Positions 33,676 to 46,048 of a stretch of 64,000 bases of DNA are shown here, one piece after another. Every line of letters begins with the position of its first letter. Positions within the stretch are counted from its first letter, which is position 1. The notes below the pieces were generated by a model. That model ran no database searches. It was given only the letters and a program-made list of their open reading frames with translations, and was not told where the DNA came from. A program made the position numbers and the translations under genes. The stretch comes from Mactra quadrangularis (taxonomy: Eukaryota > Mollusca > Bivalvia > Venerida > Mactridae), in NCBI GenBank assembly GCA_025267735.1, contig CM046295.1:9199270-9263269 (forward strand), in the 5' to 3' direction.

Positions 33676-34000
33676 AGGAACAGGAACAGGTACAATTAAA
33701 AAGGACCTCAGACACATAGCGAAGAGAGAGCTGTAGTGTTTATATATTTTATGTTTTAGCTTCTGTAATAAAAAAGATGCCACAAATAAATAACGAAAGA
33801 TACAACAAAAGGGAATTCCGTCTAGGAACAGACATTGGCAAAACAATTGTCACTTAGTGTTTTAACCTGTATTATCAAACATCTTACGATCAATTTTAGT
33901 CGCAAATTCTTCTATGTTGTACTGCTAAACTATCGTAAGATTTTTGATAATACGCTATTCAGGTTCGGGTGCACCAACCTCACACTTGCTTCAAAACATC

Positions 34001-34744
34001 GTGTGAGAATGATGAATCTGCTTGGTAAAAACTTCAACCTAACCCACCCTTTACATTTGTTCAAGTGACATTAAACTCTGTGTATATAGACAAACAACTT
34101 GCCAAATGCTGATTGAGTGACTTCTCAGCGAAAGGAATCGTTCTGCATAAATACGTGCAATATAAATGATCATAACTAAAATGTTGATATAACTTTATAT
34201 AGATTTTGGTTTCCATGTATCGTACAGACCTTAGGTGAAAATTTCCATACGCATTACACTTTGGTATTGTAATTATCCAGGCAGTTGCTCCGATATATTA
34301 TAGATACTTACATTACATTGAGATTTTAAACTCTTTACATTTCAGATACATAATTTAGTAACTTCACTTTCCTTTTGTGAGTGTTTGAAATGGCTAAAAA
34401 ATGTACCATCAACAACCGAAAAATTCATTTGCATTTTTTATATTACATGTACACCATTTGTGTCAATAAATATCATTTTTTCTGTTAATGAATTTAACAT
34501 AATAATTTTTACTTCTTAAAAATGTAGCCTGATATGTTCAAATGTTTTATATGTACCCAAAATGCTTATTATTACAATGATTGTAATTATTACAGAGCTT
34601 GAGTTATTTGTTATTTCTACCTTTCAAAACGCTATAAACTTGTTTCTTACATATGTTATTACATAAGTTGTAATATGACATTAGATATTACGGTGTATTA
34701 AGAGGCCAATTGCATTATAAAAACTAAAAACCCCATGATTTGAC
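34001..34744. other. AT-rich stretch, no feature seen
   Basis: No repeat shared with the rest of the window, no convincing exon and no conserved motif could be recognised. Confidence 0.4.
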
Positions 34745-35126
34745 TTTACCTTTATTCTTTTCAAATGAACATTTCTCACTACACAGGCTTAAATCAAAGG
34801 ATCATTGTACAATAATTACTGTGGATACTTTTTTTAGTTGTTCGGTTACACTTATGCTAAAAAAAACTTATCCAAAATTCTAACGATACTAATTCACGTC
34901 CAAATTGTGTTAACTTGACAATTTTTTGTTAATCGTTCGCTGAATATATACGTGTAATCAGAAAAATCGAAAGAACTTTACAGTACCGAACTTCTACAAA
35001 AGTTACTATCGTCAGCTAATGATCATGCAAAATTAAGAAAACGTAATACCTGAATAATAACTTAGAAGGTCGCCATCATTACGGTTTGCCTTACCCGATA
35101 ACGATAGTGGTAAGGGGCAGGTAATC
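34745..35126 (+). repeat. Dispersed ~385-bp repeat, partner of 4226-4610
   Basis: Reverse-complement partner of 4226-4610, from 'taaatcaaaggatcattgta' to the terminal 'gtaaggggcaggtaat'. It directly precedes a promoter-like segment. Confidence 0.65.
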
Positions 35127-35144
35127 CATGCTAACTCCGTTCAA

Positions 35145-35300
35145 CCATCCAAATCACGTGCAATCTAATCGCCTGTTTGATTGGTCGGACAGGTGCGTAA
35201 ATTTTAAACGGAAATGAAGGACCGCCATTTTCAACCGGCAAAGTGGAATTTTTTTGTTTTTCATAATTTTCATGGAATTTATACAAATATAAAAAGGTTA
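35145..35300 (+). promoter_or_regulatory. Candidate TATA-less promoter and first-exon donor
   Basis: Within about 90 bases occur 'cacgtg' (E-box), 'gattggtc' (reverse CCAAT box) and 'ccgccattttc' (YY1-like motif, often at start sites). A splice-donor-like 'aaaaag/gttagt' follows near 35297. No downstream coding exon is recognisable in this window, so it could drive a non-coding RNA or a gene with a far second exon, or be chance. Confidence 0.25.
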
Positions 35301-36195
35301 GTTAGATTGTGAAACAATTCGTTTTTGCTTGAACAATTATTAGAATTAACTTTCGTTTCAATATATTGATGAATGCAGTAGCTTAACTACTCTGAGCAGA
35401 AATTTTACACAGCAAGAATAAAATTTGGGTACTTTTTGGAGTGAGAGGACAAGCCGCTTGAGGTGCACTTCAAGTTTATACATTTTTTTTCTTCATAGTT
35501 TTGTTTCATAATTAGAGCAATGGAAATTTAGTCAAAATATGTAGCAATGCTGGCCATGTTTATAATTCTTTTTTTATTCAAGATGATTGTTTTTCAAGTC
35601 AGACACACGCTTGAACACCCAGTACACACCAAGTTTGTTCACACATAATTGTCGAAAATCGTGAAACACAAATTAAATCCTACTGGTCGTTGTACAGATA
35701 TGTTCGTTGTGATGGTAATATACTTTCATGTTAGCTGTGTAGAAATGAATTGGAATTTGAATAATAAATATTTGAGACTAATCTGCGTGAACTGTAAACA
35801 TTATATCCTCAAAGGGTGTGAGCTAACTCGTCAAAATAATCATGTTGTAGAACAGGCCTTCTCAATTTAATTAAACATATAGTGCGTACAAAAAAACAAA
35901 ACGTATTTTGGTAAACATTAAAAATGAGACAATTCATTTCAGGGGTAGGCAGTAATGAAAATATAATTTGTGTAATTAATTTTTACAAAATTAGCATGGT
36001 TGATAAACCACCACCGCTAGGTAAATTATGTTTGTTATGGTAGAACACTTTCCATTACACCACCAACTAAGACACAAGTAAAATATATCACAATTGTTTA
36101 TTTTAATGTCATCCTGGGCATCCCTCGTCGTGGATTAGTTCATTGTATTGTTATTGTAAACAGTGTTTTGTTTTTTTGTACGAACTATATAAACT
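35301..36195. other. AT-rich stretch, no gene recognised
   Basis: A 73-codon frame at 35649-35870 has no recognised domain or splice context. No shared repeat seen. Confidence 0.4.
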
Positions 36196-36432
36196 TGTGG
36201 TGTTTTTACAAAAAAATCTTACGAAAAACATCTTCGTAAGTCAAAAGCAATAAACATTAAAAATGCACTCATTTTTTGGCTTATCAATTCTAAATATCAT
36301 ACAAATTATGTAGAATTGTGTATACCTTTTGCATATCATATAGTTATGCATATTATCCGTCTTGAAATGCTAATTATATGAAACTGACTTACGAAGATTT
36401 TTTTCAAAAGAATTTTTGTGAAAAGCACCACA
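36196..36432. mobile_element. MITE family E, copy 1
   Basis: Inverted ends: 'gtggtgtttttacaaaaaaa' + 'tcttacgaa' on the left, 'tgtgaaaagcaccac' on the right, with a second inverted pair 'cttcgtaagtca' and 'tgacttacgaag'. The middle contains 'tgtagaattgtgtatacctt'. Copies at 45255-45466 and 48562-48811 share ends and middle. Confidence 0.8.
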
Positions 36433-37161
36433 GGGATTTTATGTAAAATCCAAAAATGCAAAAACGGACTCTAGTAGTACGTTTGTTCTCAATATTAATA
36501 ATTTCAGTGTCCTGATGGTGAATTCGATCTTGTAATTTTCAAATTTTATAAATCTTTATTGGTCAATCATTCAAAGCGTGACGATTTTAGTGGAAATGGG
36601 TCTATGTGATTTAATAGTGCAAAGGAACTATACAGACATGTAAATATAGGGTCTTTGAATATATACATATGATCGAGGCAAAATACCAAAACAGAATTTT
36701 AGCTGTGTATAGAATGATATAAATTATGACACACTTACAAAAATGTGTGTTGTAAAGTCGAGTGCCACTCTTCTGCTTGTAATGATTGTCTTGCCTTTTA
36801 CGTTATAATGTGTTTTAAATTATTTTTAATTTATTTTTCGTTTTAAAAGGATTCTTAAAAATATGAATATCATTCGACGTAGATTTTCTACCCATTAAGA
36901 AAATGTATCATATAAGTTGGACAAACATTAATTAAAATGTAAACATTTTATATTGCAGAGTTCTGATCACAATTCAGAATGAGTGTGATTGTCAAATCCA
37001 TGGTAACAGTAAACGTTATGTGGAAAGATGTTGAGCAATGATGATCGCAGAAATAATTAAATTACATTAATTGAATGTTTATTTGCATGAAATTATTCAT
37101 AACGTGACAACATGGCTTGTATGGTAGGTTATTAATACTACTTTTTTGTTTTTCATACATC
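36433..37161. other. AT-rich stretch, no feature seen
   Basis: No recognised repeat, exon or regulatory cluster. Confidence 0.4.
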
Positions 37162-37388
37162 AGGCCACAACAAGTTGATCATGTGTTCTATGGATTTGCT
37201 CGCACCTTAATTTTGACGGTTTTTACACAAAAAAATTATACCCTCGCTCGCTCATAAAGATTTAGTCAAATCGCTATATAAAGCAACTGAATTAAGATTG
37301 TTTTTTTTTTCTCTTTTTTCTTTGCTCGCTCGCCCTATTTTCCCCCAGAAAAATCTGTTGAACACATGATCAATTTGTTGTGGCCTTA
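37162..37388. mobile_element. MITE family F, copy 1
   Basis: Inverted ends 'aggccacaacaagttgatca' and 'tgatcaatttgttgtggcct', each extended by 'tgtgttc/gaacaca'. The interior holds two 'ctcgctcgct' motifs and 'gctatataaagcaactgaat'. Another copy lies at 46049-46272. Confidence 0.8.
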
Positions 37389-38693
37389 TTGTACCGGTCC
37401 TGTCATATAGTGACTTATAATGTTCCTTCTGTGATTTAGAAACTAGTACTGAACACCCTAATATTGCTTATCTCTATCAGATCTAAACTACAGGTTATAA
37501 ATGGCCATATTTAAGAACTTGTTTGTCATACATCATTCGGAACTGCCTCAGCGATCTTCTATGCAGATATATCTTTGCAGATGATGGCCGAGGTTGTTCC
37601 GAAATGTCGTCCATGTGAAAATGAGATTGAATTATACTATAATTCTAGCTGAACAAACTTCTTGCCATGATAGTTAATTTAGAACTTCTAAACTTTGTTG
37701 CTCAAAAAATACGATTCATCACCAGCACTTCACTTGAATGATTTCAAAATATTTTGAAAGTTTCAATTGAGCTAGCGTAATTACAAAGATAAAGTTCATA
37801 TTCAAAGAAATCCACAGCAGCCTCGGTGGGGCTCAAACCTGGGACCTCTTGACTTCTAATCGCTCATCAAACCATTGGGCTTTGCTATGAATTGATAAAT
37901 ACTGATGAACTTAGTATTGTCTGTATTTGTTTTCAATATTATGACCCTTAATGATACTGTAGATGGTATGATTTTATCACGCGTAGACTGTTTTAAAAGG
38001 GAAGTAATCCAATTACTAGTATCTTATTGAAGTTATTCATGCATCGTTGGTCTCCCTTTACTCTTTCAAACTGGACGTCAGGTTAGATAATACAATGAAT
38101 TTATTTACATGCGATGTGGTACCATTAATTGAAGTTTAAATAAATGCTAATAAAGTCTTTGTTACTTTTTCTAGGTATACAATGGTATTGATTGAGAAGA
38201 TTGTATTCAATATGGTTATAAGATGTTTAAAATGGTTAATTGCCAATGATTTTATACAAACTATCAACCGTATTCAACGTTTATGGTCAGCAGTTAGAAG
38301 CTAAGTATTGTACATTGTAGTTTATAATGTACTTACAAATAACTATTTCATTAATAATTCTGTTTGATTTGAAAGCGAGAAATCCATATATTTCTTAAAA
38401 CCAGCATTAATGCCCTCTTTGGAATTGAAATAATTAGGATATACACAATGTATTGTCTGTGTGAAGTAAACGTTATCCGATTGGGTTTGAAACAAACAAA
38501 TATAACAATCACCATTAAGTTACAATGTAGATGTAATTATTGTATTTTATTTGATTCAAGGTATGATACGACACTTGTATTCGAAGTACATGTATTCATG
38601 TTAGCCACTTGCACTAGAGTCCCTACATTCGATACAATATTCATACTTATAAATAAAATAGAAAATATCATTGTTAAAAAAACAACAACAAAA
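37389..38693. other. AT-rich stretch with a small palindrome and a tRNA-like remnant
   Basis: At 37538-37615 a near-palindrome is built on 'cattcggaactgcctcagcg' and 'ggccgaggttgttccgaaat'; similar sequence occurs at 18700-19080. At 37795-37885 the minus strand has 'ggtcccaggtttgagcccca', a box-B-like tRNA remnant. No gene recognised. Confidence 0.4.
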
Positions 38694-38802
38694 AACGGTC
38701 CCTTTTAACTATCGCTTTTGAGTCATGCCACAGATTATTATAGTGTATATTATAATTATCTGGGGCATGAATCTAAAGCGATAGTTAAACAGGTGCCGTT
38801 TT
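38694..38802. repeat. Long hairpin, ~48-bp arms
   Basis: The left arm from 'aaacggtcccttttaactat' through 'cgctttt' to 'catgccacagattatt' pairs with the right arm 'aattatctggggcatgaatc' through 'aaagcgatagttaaac' to 'ggtgccgttt', leaving a short AT-rich loop ('atagtgtatat'). This could be a small foldback transposon relic or, if transcribed, a hairpin RNA precursor. Confidence 0.7.
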
Positions 38803-39179
38803 TTCTATGTTTCTTCACTAATGTTATTTTAAAACATGTGAATGAATATTTTATCCAATATAGGGATTCAAGTGCTAGTGATGTCAGCATATATTGTTGT
38901 TCACCAAATTAATAAGCAATTAGTTTTTAGCTAAATTTGTATTTGCTTCATTTGTCACAAATACAACACAAAAATATCATTCTCTCGACTTTGGACACAA
39001 ACATCTAGTCTGCTTTGTTACCAACACAAAGACCGTGAAAAAAATATCGTTGTTATCACTGCTTTCACATGGTTACTTATCGAGGTATTGAATGGCCACA
39101 AAATACCATATTAAGTTCATACCTGTTCTGTGTGACTGACATAACACGCACAAATATACAAAAGTAATAATTATAAATT

Positions 39180-41040
39180 GACTGAAATCAAATCACCACA
39201 ACTGATGTTATTATTTCTATCTTTGTTGCTTTATGACACAATTACACAAGTTATTTCTTAACCCTTAACTATATTTAATATATAATTAAATACAGATGTC
39301 TTTTTTCTGTATCGCTGTTTTTCTGCCCCCTTATGAGAAATTGTCAGATCCCAAAACGATATTTCTGTTGTTATAATCTTTCTTCCTTGTTGATTGAAAC
39401 ACATAAACAATAAATGAATATTACTAATCTCAAACGCCTAAATTCGTATGATTAATTTCTTTGACACACTAACTCTCGACAAGAGATATTTCTTTCTCTA
39501 AAAAACAGCACATCTGTTGTAAAAAAGCATAAAACCATAAATGTTCTTTGTTTCTTTCCTTGTCGTTATATGACACAAAAACTTACTAGATAAGATATTT
39601 CGTCCCCCAAAACATCACTTCGATTGTTTGCTTTATTTCTCTGTCGTCGTAAGACTCACAGATCTACTAGGTAAATATTTTAGAAACTCTAAAACGATAA
39701 AATGGTTTTGTTTCTATCTTTGTCGCTGTATGACACACACATTCACTAAAAAAAACTCAAAACAACACAACTGTTGATATTATTTCTATCTTTGTCGCTG
39801 TATGACACACAATCTCACAAAATGGGATATTTCATTACCACGAAAACAGCACATCTATTCTTTACTTTCTTCCTGTGATATTGTTTCACCCACTAGGTAA
39901 GTATTTAAGAAAGCCCTTAAACAATAAATATTCTTTGTTTCTATCTTTGTCGCTAAATGACACACAGATTCACTCAAAAAATGTTCAAAACAACACTACT
40001 GTTGATATAGTTTCTATCTTTGTCGCTGTATGACACACAATCTCACATAATGAGATATTTCCTTACCTCAAAAACAGCACATCTATTCTTTACTTTCTTT
40101 TTGTGCTGTTGTTTCAGACACTAGGTAAGTATTTTAGAAACCCTAAAATGATGAAAATGTTTTTGTTTCTATCTTTGTCGCTGTATGACACACACATTCG
40201 CTCAAAAAATGTTCATAACAACACCACTGTTGAAATAGTTTCTATCTTTGTCGCTGTATGACACACATTCGCTCAAAAATGTTCATAACAACACCACTGT
40301 TGAAATAGTTTCTATCTTTGTCGCTGTATGAAAAATAAATTCACTCAAAAAATGTTCATAACAACACCACTGTTGAAATAGTTTCTATCTTTGTCGCTGT
40401 ATGACAAATAAATTCACTCAAAAAATGTTCATAACAACACCACTGTTGAAATAGTTTCTATCTTTGTCGCTGTATGACACACAATCTCACATAATGAGAT
40501 ATTTAATTACTACAAAAAACTACAATTGTTCAAAACAACACAACTGTTGATATAATTTCTATCTCTGTCGCTGTATGACACACATCTCACTTAAAGATTG
40601 TTCAAAACAACACAACTGTTGATATAATTTCTATCTTTGTCGCTGTATGACACACAATCTCACTTAAAGATTGTTCAAAACAACACAACTGTTGATATAA
40701 TTTCTATCTTTGTCGCAGTATGACACTCAATCTCACTTAAAGATTGTTCAAAACAACACAACTGTTGATATAATTTCTATCTCTGTCGCTGTATGACACA
40801 CAATCTCACTTAAAGATTGTTCAAAACAACACAACTGTTGATATAATTTCCATCTTTGTCGCTGTATGACACGCAATCTTACACAAAGATTGTTCAAAAC
40901 AACGCAACTGTTGATATAATTTCTATCTTTGTCGCTGTATGACACGCAATCTTACACAAAGATTGTTCAAAACAACGCAACTGTTGATATAATTTCTATA
41001 TTGTCGCTGTATTTATGATGCTTAGGTATTTTTCATACAC
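39180..41040. repeat. ~73-bp tandem array, degenerate at the left
   Basis: Unit built on 'tttctatctttgtcgctgta' + 'tgacacaca', then 'tctcacttaaagattgttca' and 'aaacaacacaactgttgata'. About 18 copies; the left part (39180-39950) is divergent and the right part (40140-41030) more regular. A 65-codon minus-strand frame at 40748 lies inside the array and is not a gene. Confidence 0.85.
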
Positions 41041-42360
41041 GTTTTCTCTTTGTCGTTGTGTGACACATGTCTTCTAGATTTAGATTTTTCTAGCATAAAA
41101 CAACATAAACTGTGATGTATACATAAACTGCCTGTCTAACTGCAATACTGAAATGCTAAATTAATGATAAACAACTCAAAACAACTAAACTGTAATATTT
41201 TCTTTCTTTGTCGCTATATGACTAAAATGTGTTCTTTAAACATTACTGGTTGGTCACAAACACTAAAACTGCTGGTATAAGTTCTTTCCTCTTTGTCTCA
41301 GATAATGCTTGATAAGATTACAAAAAGACATACAATATATAATATGGTTACACCTGCAGAATTACTATAAAATAATACTCTGTTAGAGAAGTACAGTGTA
41401 GTATAAAAATACATGACATCAGAGACAATAATAGTTAACTGTTGTCTAAGCACTATTTCAATATTCATAAGGTAATTAAAAGATCCTGCGTGTACAATTG
41501 TAAATTCAATTGCACTAAAAGGATAAGGTCATGTTGTTCTAAACGTTTGTTTATCAGTGTAGATGGTTTTGTAAGTGATTGACATTGCACGGACTTGTCG
41601 ACCCATTGCGCCAGGAAAGCACCTGTCATTGTTCTGGTCATCTAGTGATTATTGTTTATATGTATGTGCTCAGTCCTACTTATGCCATATAAGTAGGCTT
41701 AATGCATTAAGTTTTATCTTTGGTTATAAATAAGAAGTTTCAAAATTTAAATATGATAACAAAATTCAGTTAGGTTGAGGTACTGGTACTGGTATAGGGT
41801 GCCAAAATGTACCTCCCACTCCAAGATGGATGTGGGCGGGCACATCTTTGAACAATTTTCTGCCGGTGGTCAGTAGGTTTTATACTTCCTTGTTGCTCCT
41901 AACCGAGTAATCGGGAGGTATATTTTTCGCCGGTAAGCAATGGCTAAGACATTACTGGTTATTGAGATCCAATTGGTTGGCTTGTCTAGTTGATCACTTA
42001 CAAGGTCATCACTATCACCATATATGTAAACAAACAACATTGAAAATGACAACTTCATTAATTGTCAAAACACAAGTAGAACATTGAGTGTTCTACTAGG
42101 TTAAAGTACCTTTACATAACATACGAACTATATTTCCTGTATCCTTAACTGGCCAGGAAGATAGAACTATCATAACTCCATCAAGCACTGAAAATAATGT
42201 GCCACTGGTTATAACTGTGATATATTTACGAGATCCCCCTTGGATTATTAGAATATACTACTGTATGCTTGAATAAACAATGTCACATCACGATATTAAG
42301 TTTTTCTGGACAAATAATTCACAGCAAATACTTCAGATAATAATCATAATTATCGTAGTA
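39820..42360 (+). repeat. Large tandem duplication, copy 1
   Basis: Starts 'gatatttcattaccacgaaa' and runs through the expanded ~73-bp array, then 'cctgtctaactgc', 'acattgcacggacttgt', 'cctacttatgcc', 'ctaaccgagtaatcgggagg' to 'catcacgatattaag'. The same series recurs in 42368-44145. The frame at 41870-42058 recurs at 43642-43830, showing only that the duplication is well preserved. Confidence 0.85.
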
Positions 42361-42367
42361 TGATCAC

Positions 42368-44145
42368 AAAATGAGATATTTCATTACCACGAAAACAGCA
42401 TATCTATTCTTTACTTTCTTTCTGTGTTATTGTTTCACCCAATATATAGGTAAGTATTTTAGAAAGCCCTTAAACAATAAATGTTCTTTGTTTCAATCTT
42501 TGTCGCTGAATGACACACAAATTCACTTAGAGATTGTTCAAAACAACACAACTGTTGATATAATTTCTATCGTTGTCGCTGTATTTATTGTCATAGGTAC
42601 TTTTACTTTTCATACACGTCATTTCCTCTCTGTCGCTGTATGACACATGTCTTCTAAATTGAAATTTTTTCTAGCATAAAACAACATAAACTTTTATTGT
42701 ATACATAAACTGCCTGTCTAACTGCATGACTAAGATGCTAAATTAATAATAATCAACTCAAAACAACTAAACTGTAATATTTTTTTTCTTTGTCGCTATA
42801 TGACTAAAATGTCCTCTTTAAACATTACTGGTTGGCCACAAACACTAAAACTGCTGATATAAGTTCTTTCCTTGTCTCTATCTGTGATACACAAACGTGC
42901 TTTTTAAATTCTATCTTATACCACAACTGGACTGATGAAAGAAAAATGACTAGCATACAAGAGGATTAAGACTCTGCTATTGCTAGTATGGTTTACGTTT
43001 GGTGTAATCTATGTCACACATTGAAAGGATCTTAGTAGTTAAGTTGACATTACCTCTTTGTCTCAGATACTGCTTGACATAATGACAAAAAGACATGCAA
43101 TATATAAGTAATATGGTTACACCTGCAGAATTACTATAAAATAATATTCTGTTTGAGAAGTAGTATAAAACACATGACATCAGAAACAATAATAGTTAAC
43201 TGTTGTCTAAGCAATATTTCAATATTCATAAGGTAATTAAAAGATACTGCGTGTACAATTGTAAATACAATTTCACTAAAGGATAAGGTCATGTTGTTCT
43301 AAACGTTTGTTTATCAGTGTGGATGGTTTTGTGGATGGTTTTGTAAGTGATTGACATTGCACGGACTTGTTGACCCATTGCGCCAGGAAAGCACCTGTCA
43401 TTGTTCTGGTCATCTAATGATTATTGTTTATATGTATGTGCTCAGTCCTACTTATGCCGTATAAGTAGGCTTAATGCATTAAGTTTTATCTTTGGTTATA
43501 AATAAGAAGTTTCAAAATTTAAATATGATAACAAAATTCAGTTAGGTTAAGGTACTGGTACTGGTATAGGGTGCCAAAACGTACCTCCCACACCAAGATG
43601 GATGTGGGCGAGCACATCTTTGAACAATTTTCTGCCGGTGGTCAGTAGGTCATATACTTCCTTGTTGCTCCTAACCGAGTTATCGGGAGGTATATTTTTC
43701 GCCGGTCAGCGATGGCTAAGACATTACTGGTTATTGAGATCCAATTGGTTGGCTTGTCTGGTTGATCACTTACAAGGTCATCACTATCACCATATATGTA
43801 AACAAACAACATTGAAAATGACAACTTCATTAATTGTCAAAACACAAGTAGAACATTGAGTGTTCTACTAGGTTAAAGTACCTTTACATAATATAAGATC
43901 TATATTGCCTGTATCCTTAACTGACCAGGCAGATAGAACTATCACAACTCCACCAAGCACTGACAATAATGTGCAACTGGTTATAACTGTGATATATTTA
44001 CGAGATCCCCCTTAGATTATTAGAATATATTACTGTATGCTTTAATGTCAACAATGTCACATCACGATATTAAGTTTTTCTGGACAAATAATTCACAGCA
44101 AATAATTCACATAATAATCATAATTATCGTAGCATGATCCTAAAT
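42368..44145 (+). repeat. Large tandem duplication, copy 2
   Basis: Follows copy 1 in order. It has only one or two units of the ~73-bp element (42480-42650) where copy 1 has many, and carries about 190 extra bases around 42880-43075 that are absent from copy 1. Downstream of that gap the offset between copies is about 1.77 kb. Confidence 0.85.
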
Positions 44146-44483
44146 GCTACATGTAGTTTCGTAACAACAAAGTTACCACCAACAGTTATCATACTAAGTA
44201 GGCACACAGTCTACAGGATGTGCAATGTATACTGAAACTCTGACACTGTACATCTTACAAGAGGTAGAATACTTACTGAAAAGATCATATTTATTGTGTT
44301 GACTTCTATCTGTCGCATGTGACTCTTTCTTTTTCACATGAGCCCCTCTGTTCAATGCAGTGAGCAAACTTTTAGAAATCTGATCCCTACAACTTCTCTA
44401 CTCCATTCATTATGTTATATTCGTTTGTATAAGAAAACTGACGGTAATGTCCAAACACTTCAAAGCTATTCTATACCAATATA
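44146..44483. other. Short unassigned stretch before the 18-bp array
   Basis: No recognisable exon or repeat; the open frame at 44338-44604 runs into the tandem array. Confidence 0.4.
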
Positions 44484-44965
44484 TTGCATTAAACATACTC
44501 TATTCATTAAACATACTCTATTCATTAAACATACTCTATTCATTAAACATAGTCTATGCATTAAACATTCTCTATGCATTAAACATACATACTCTATGCA
44601 TTAAACATACTCTATTCATTAAACATAGTCTATTCATTAAACATACTCTATTCATTAAACATACTCTATTGATTAAATATACTCTATTCATTAAACATAC
44701 TCTATTCATTAAACATACTCTATGCATTAAACATACTCAATCTATTCATTAAACATATTCTAAACTATAAACATACTCTATGCATTAAACATACTCTATT
44801 CATTAAACATACTCTATACTATAAACATACTCTATTCATTAAACATACTCTATTCATTAAACATTCTCTATCCATTAAACATACTCTATTCATTAAACAT
44901 ACTCGATGCATTAAACATACTCTTTTTATTAAACATACTCTATTCATTAAACATACTTTATGCAT
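44484..44965. repeat. 18-bp minisatellite, ~27 copies
   Basis: Tandem 'attaaacatactctattc' with common variants ('ctatgc', 'tagtct'). Because 18 is a multiple of three, frames stay open and create repetitive 'IKHTLF' and 'NILYSL' open frames, which are artefacts. Confidence 0.9.
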
Positions 44966-45254
44966 CTTATTTCAGTATTGCAACATGTAAGTGTTTTATA
45001 ATTTACGTTGTTGACTTTATGTCGAAGGTTTATTTTACTATTTTATTAGGATATCAAGAGCGACTACTCTTAGTGAATAACACTAGCGAATATAAAAAAT
45101 GCCAAATGTGAGACTTTCTAAAGTAGCACGTGGTGTTCAAATTATAGTACTTAAAATGATCATTTCTAAATTATCAATTATGAACTGTTAAACATTCCAT
45201 TTATCTTTTTCAGTAATAATATAGGTACAGTGATAACACGTTTTAAGTCAGAGA

Positions 45255-45466
45255 CCTGTGATGTTTTTCAAAAAATTCTTACGAAAAAAGTCTTCGAAAA
45301 TCAGTTTCATATAATAAGCACTTCAAAGTCAGCCAGATAATAAGCATAACTATAATATGATATTCAAAAGGTATACACAATTCTACACTATTTGTATAAT
45401 ATTTATAATTGACAAGCCAAAAACTGAGCGTATTTTTTCGTAAGAATTTTTGTGAAAAGCACCACT
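45255..45466. mobile_element. MITE family E, copy 2
   Basis: Ends 'gatgtttttcaaaaaattct' and 'gaatttttgtgaaaagcacc'; the middle 'aaggtatacacaattctaca' is shared with copies 1 and 3. The right internal inverted arm is shortened compared with copy 1. Confidence 0.75.
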
Positions 45467-45534
45467 GGGTTTGATTCTCTGTAGATTGTAGGTAATTCTC
45501 TTCCATAAAAATCCATCAACAAAGTTGTAGGGAT

Positions 45535-45610
45535 AAGTTGTGGACACCTCGCGGAGGGGTAAACGAGTACTGGTAAAATATAAATGTCCAGGAAATCTGG
45601 TTATATTAAA
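45535..45610 (+). repeat. SINE-A tail fragment
   Basis: Shares 'agttgt..ac.cctcg', 'gagtactggtaaaatataaa' and 'tgtccaggaaatctgg' with the SINE-A body; the tRNA-like head is missing. Confidence 0.5.
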
Positions 45611-46048
45611 CGATCTCTTTACATAACATATCAAAAGTAATGACAAAAGACATAAAAATACAAAATACAGGATCTATTACTTCAAATTGTGTCATACACA
45701 ACTTGAACTACAACTTGCATGGAATGTAATCGTACACAGTTCTACTTGAGTATTTTAAACAAAAGCTTAGGTTTTGTCTTTTTTTTTCACAGAACATTTC
45801 AGCTCTGATACATGGTGTTTGTTTCAACGAAATATAGACTGCTATTACGGACGGTTCACATACTGTTGGCTAAAAAAATAATTACTAGTACTCTAAGGTA
45901 AGTTATATCAATATTATTGTCCGTTTTGTCTCCACTGACAAAACTCTAATACATACTTGGTGACTAAACGTTGTTGACTTTATAGCTCGTTTAGGATAAC
46001 TTGGGACATTGTTTGCATACTTTGGACTCGCGTATCATTCAAAATAAG

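Larger units (their letters stand above)
31780..34000 (+). repeat. Duplicated block, copy 2 (downstream of Ly6 gene)
   Basis: Corresponds in order and orientation to 21533-23660. It lacks the foldback insertion of copy 1 but carries its own: a 398-bp MITE (32637-33034) and a SINE-C (33432-33675). Shared anchors are listed under copy 1. The two blocks bracket the Ly6 gene, which itself is not duplicated within the window. Confidence 0.75.

Noticed and set aside
41870..43830. Duplicated 62-codon minus-strand frames (41870 and 43642) as a conserved gene pair
   Set aside because: Their similarity follows from the large tandem duplication; differences include both synonymous and non-synonymous changes and there is no recognised domain or splice context.
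44338..44752. Open frames of 88 and 101 codons with repeated 'IKHTLF' and 'NILYSL'
   Set aside because: Produced by an 18-bp minisatellite in two frames; no start context or splice structure.
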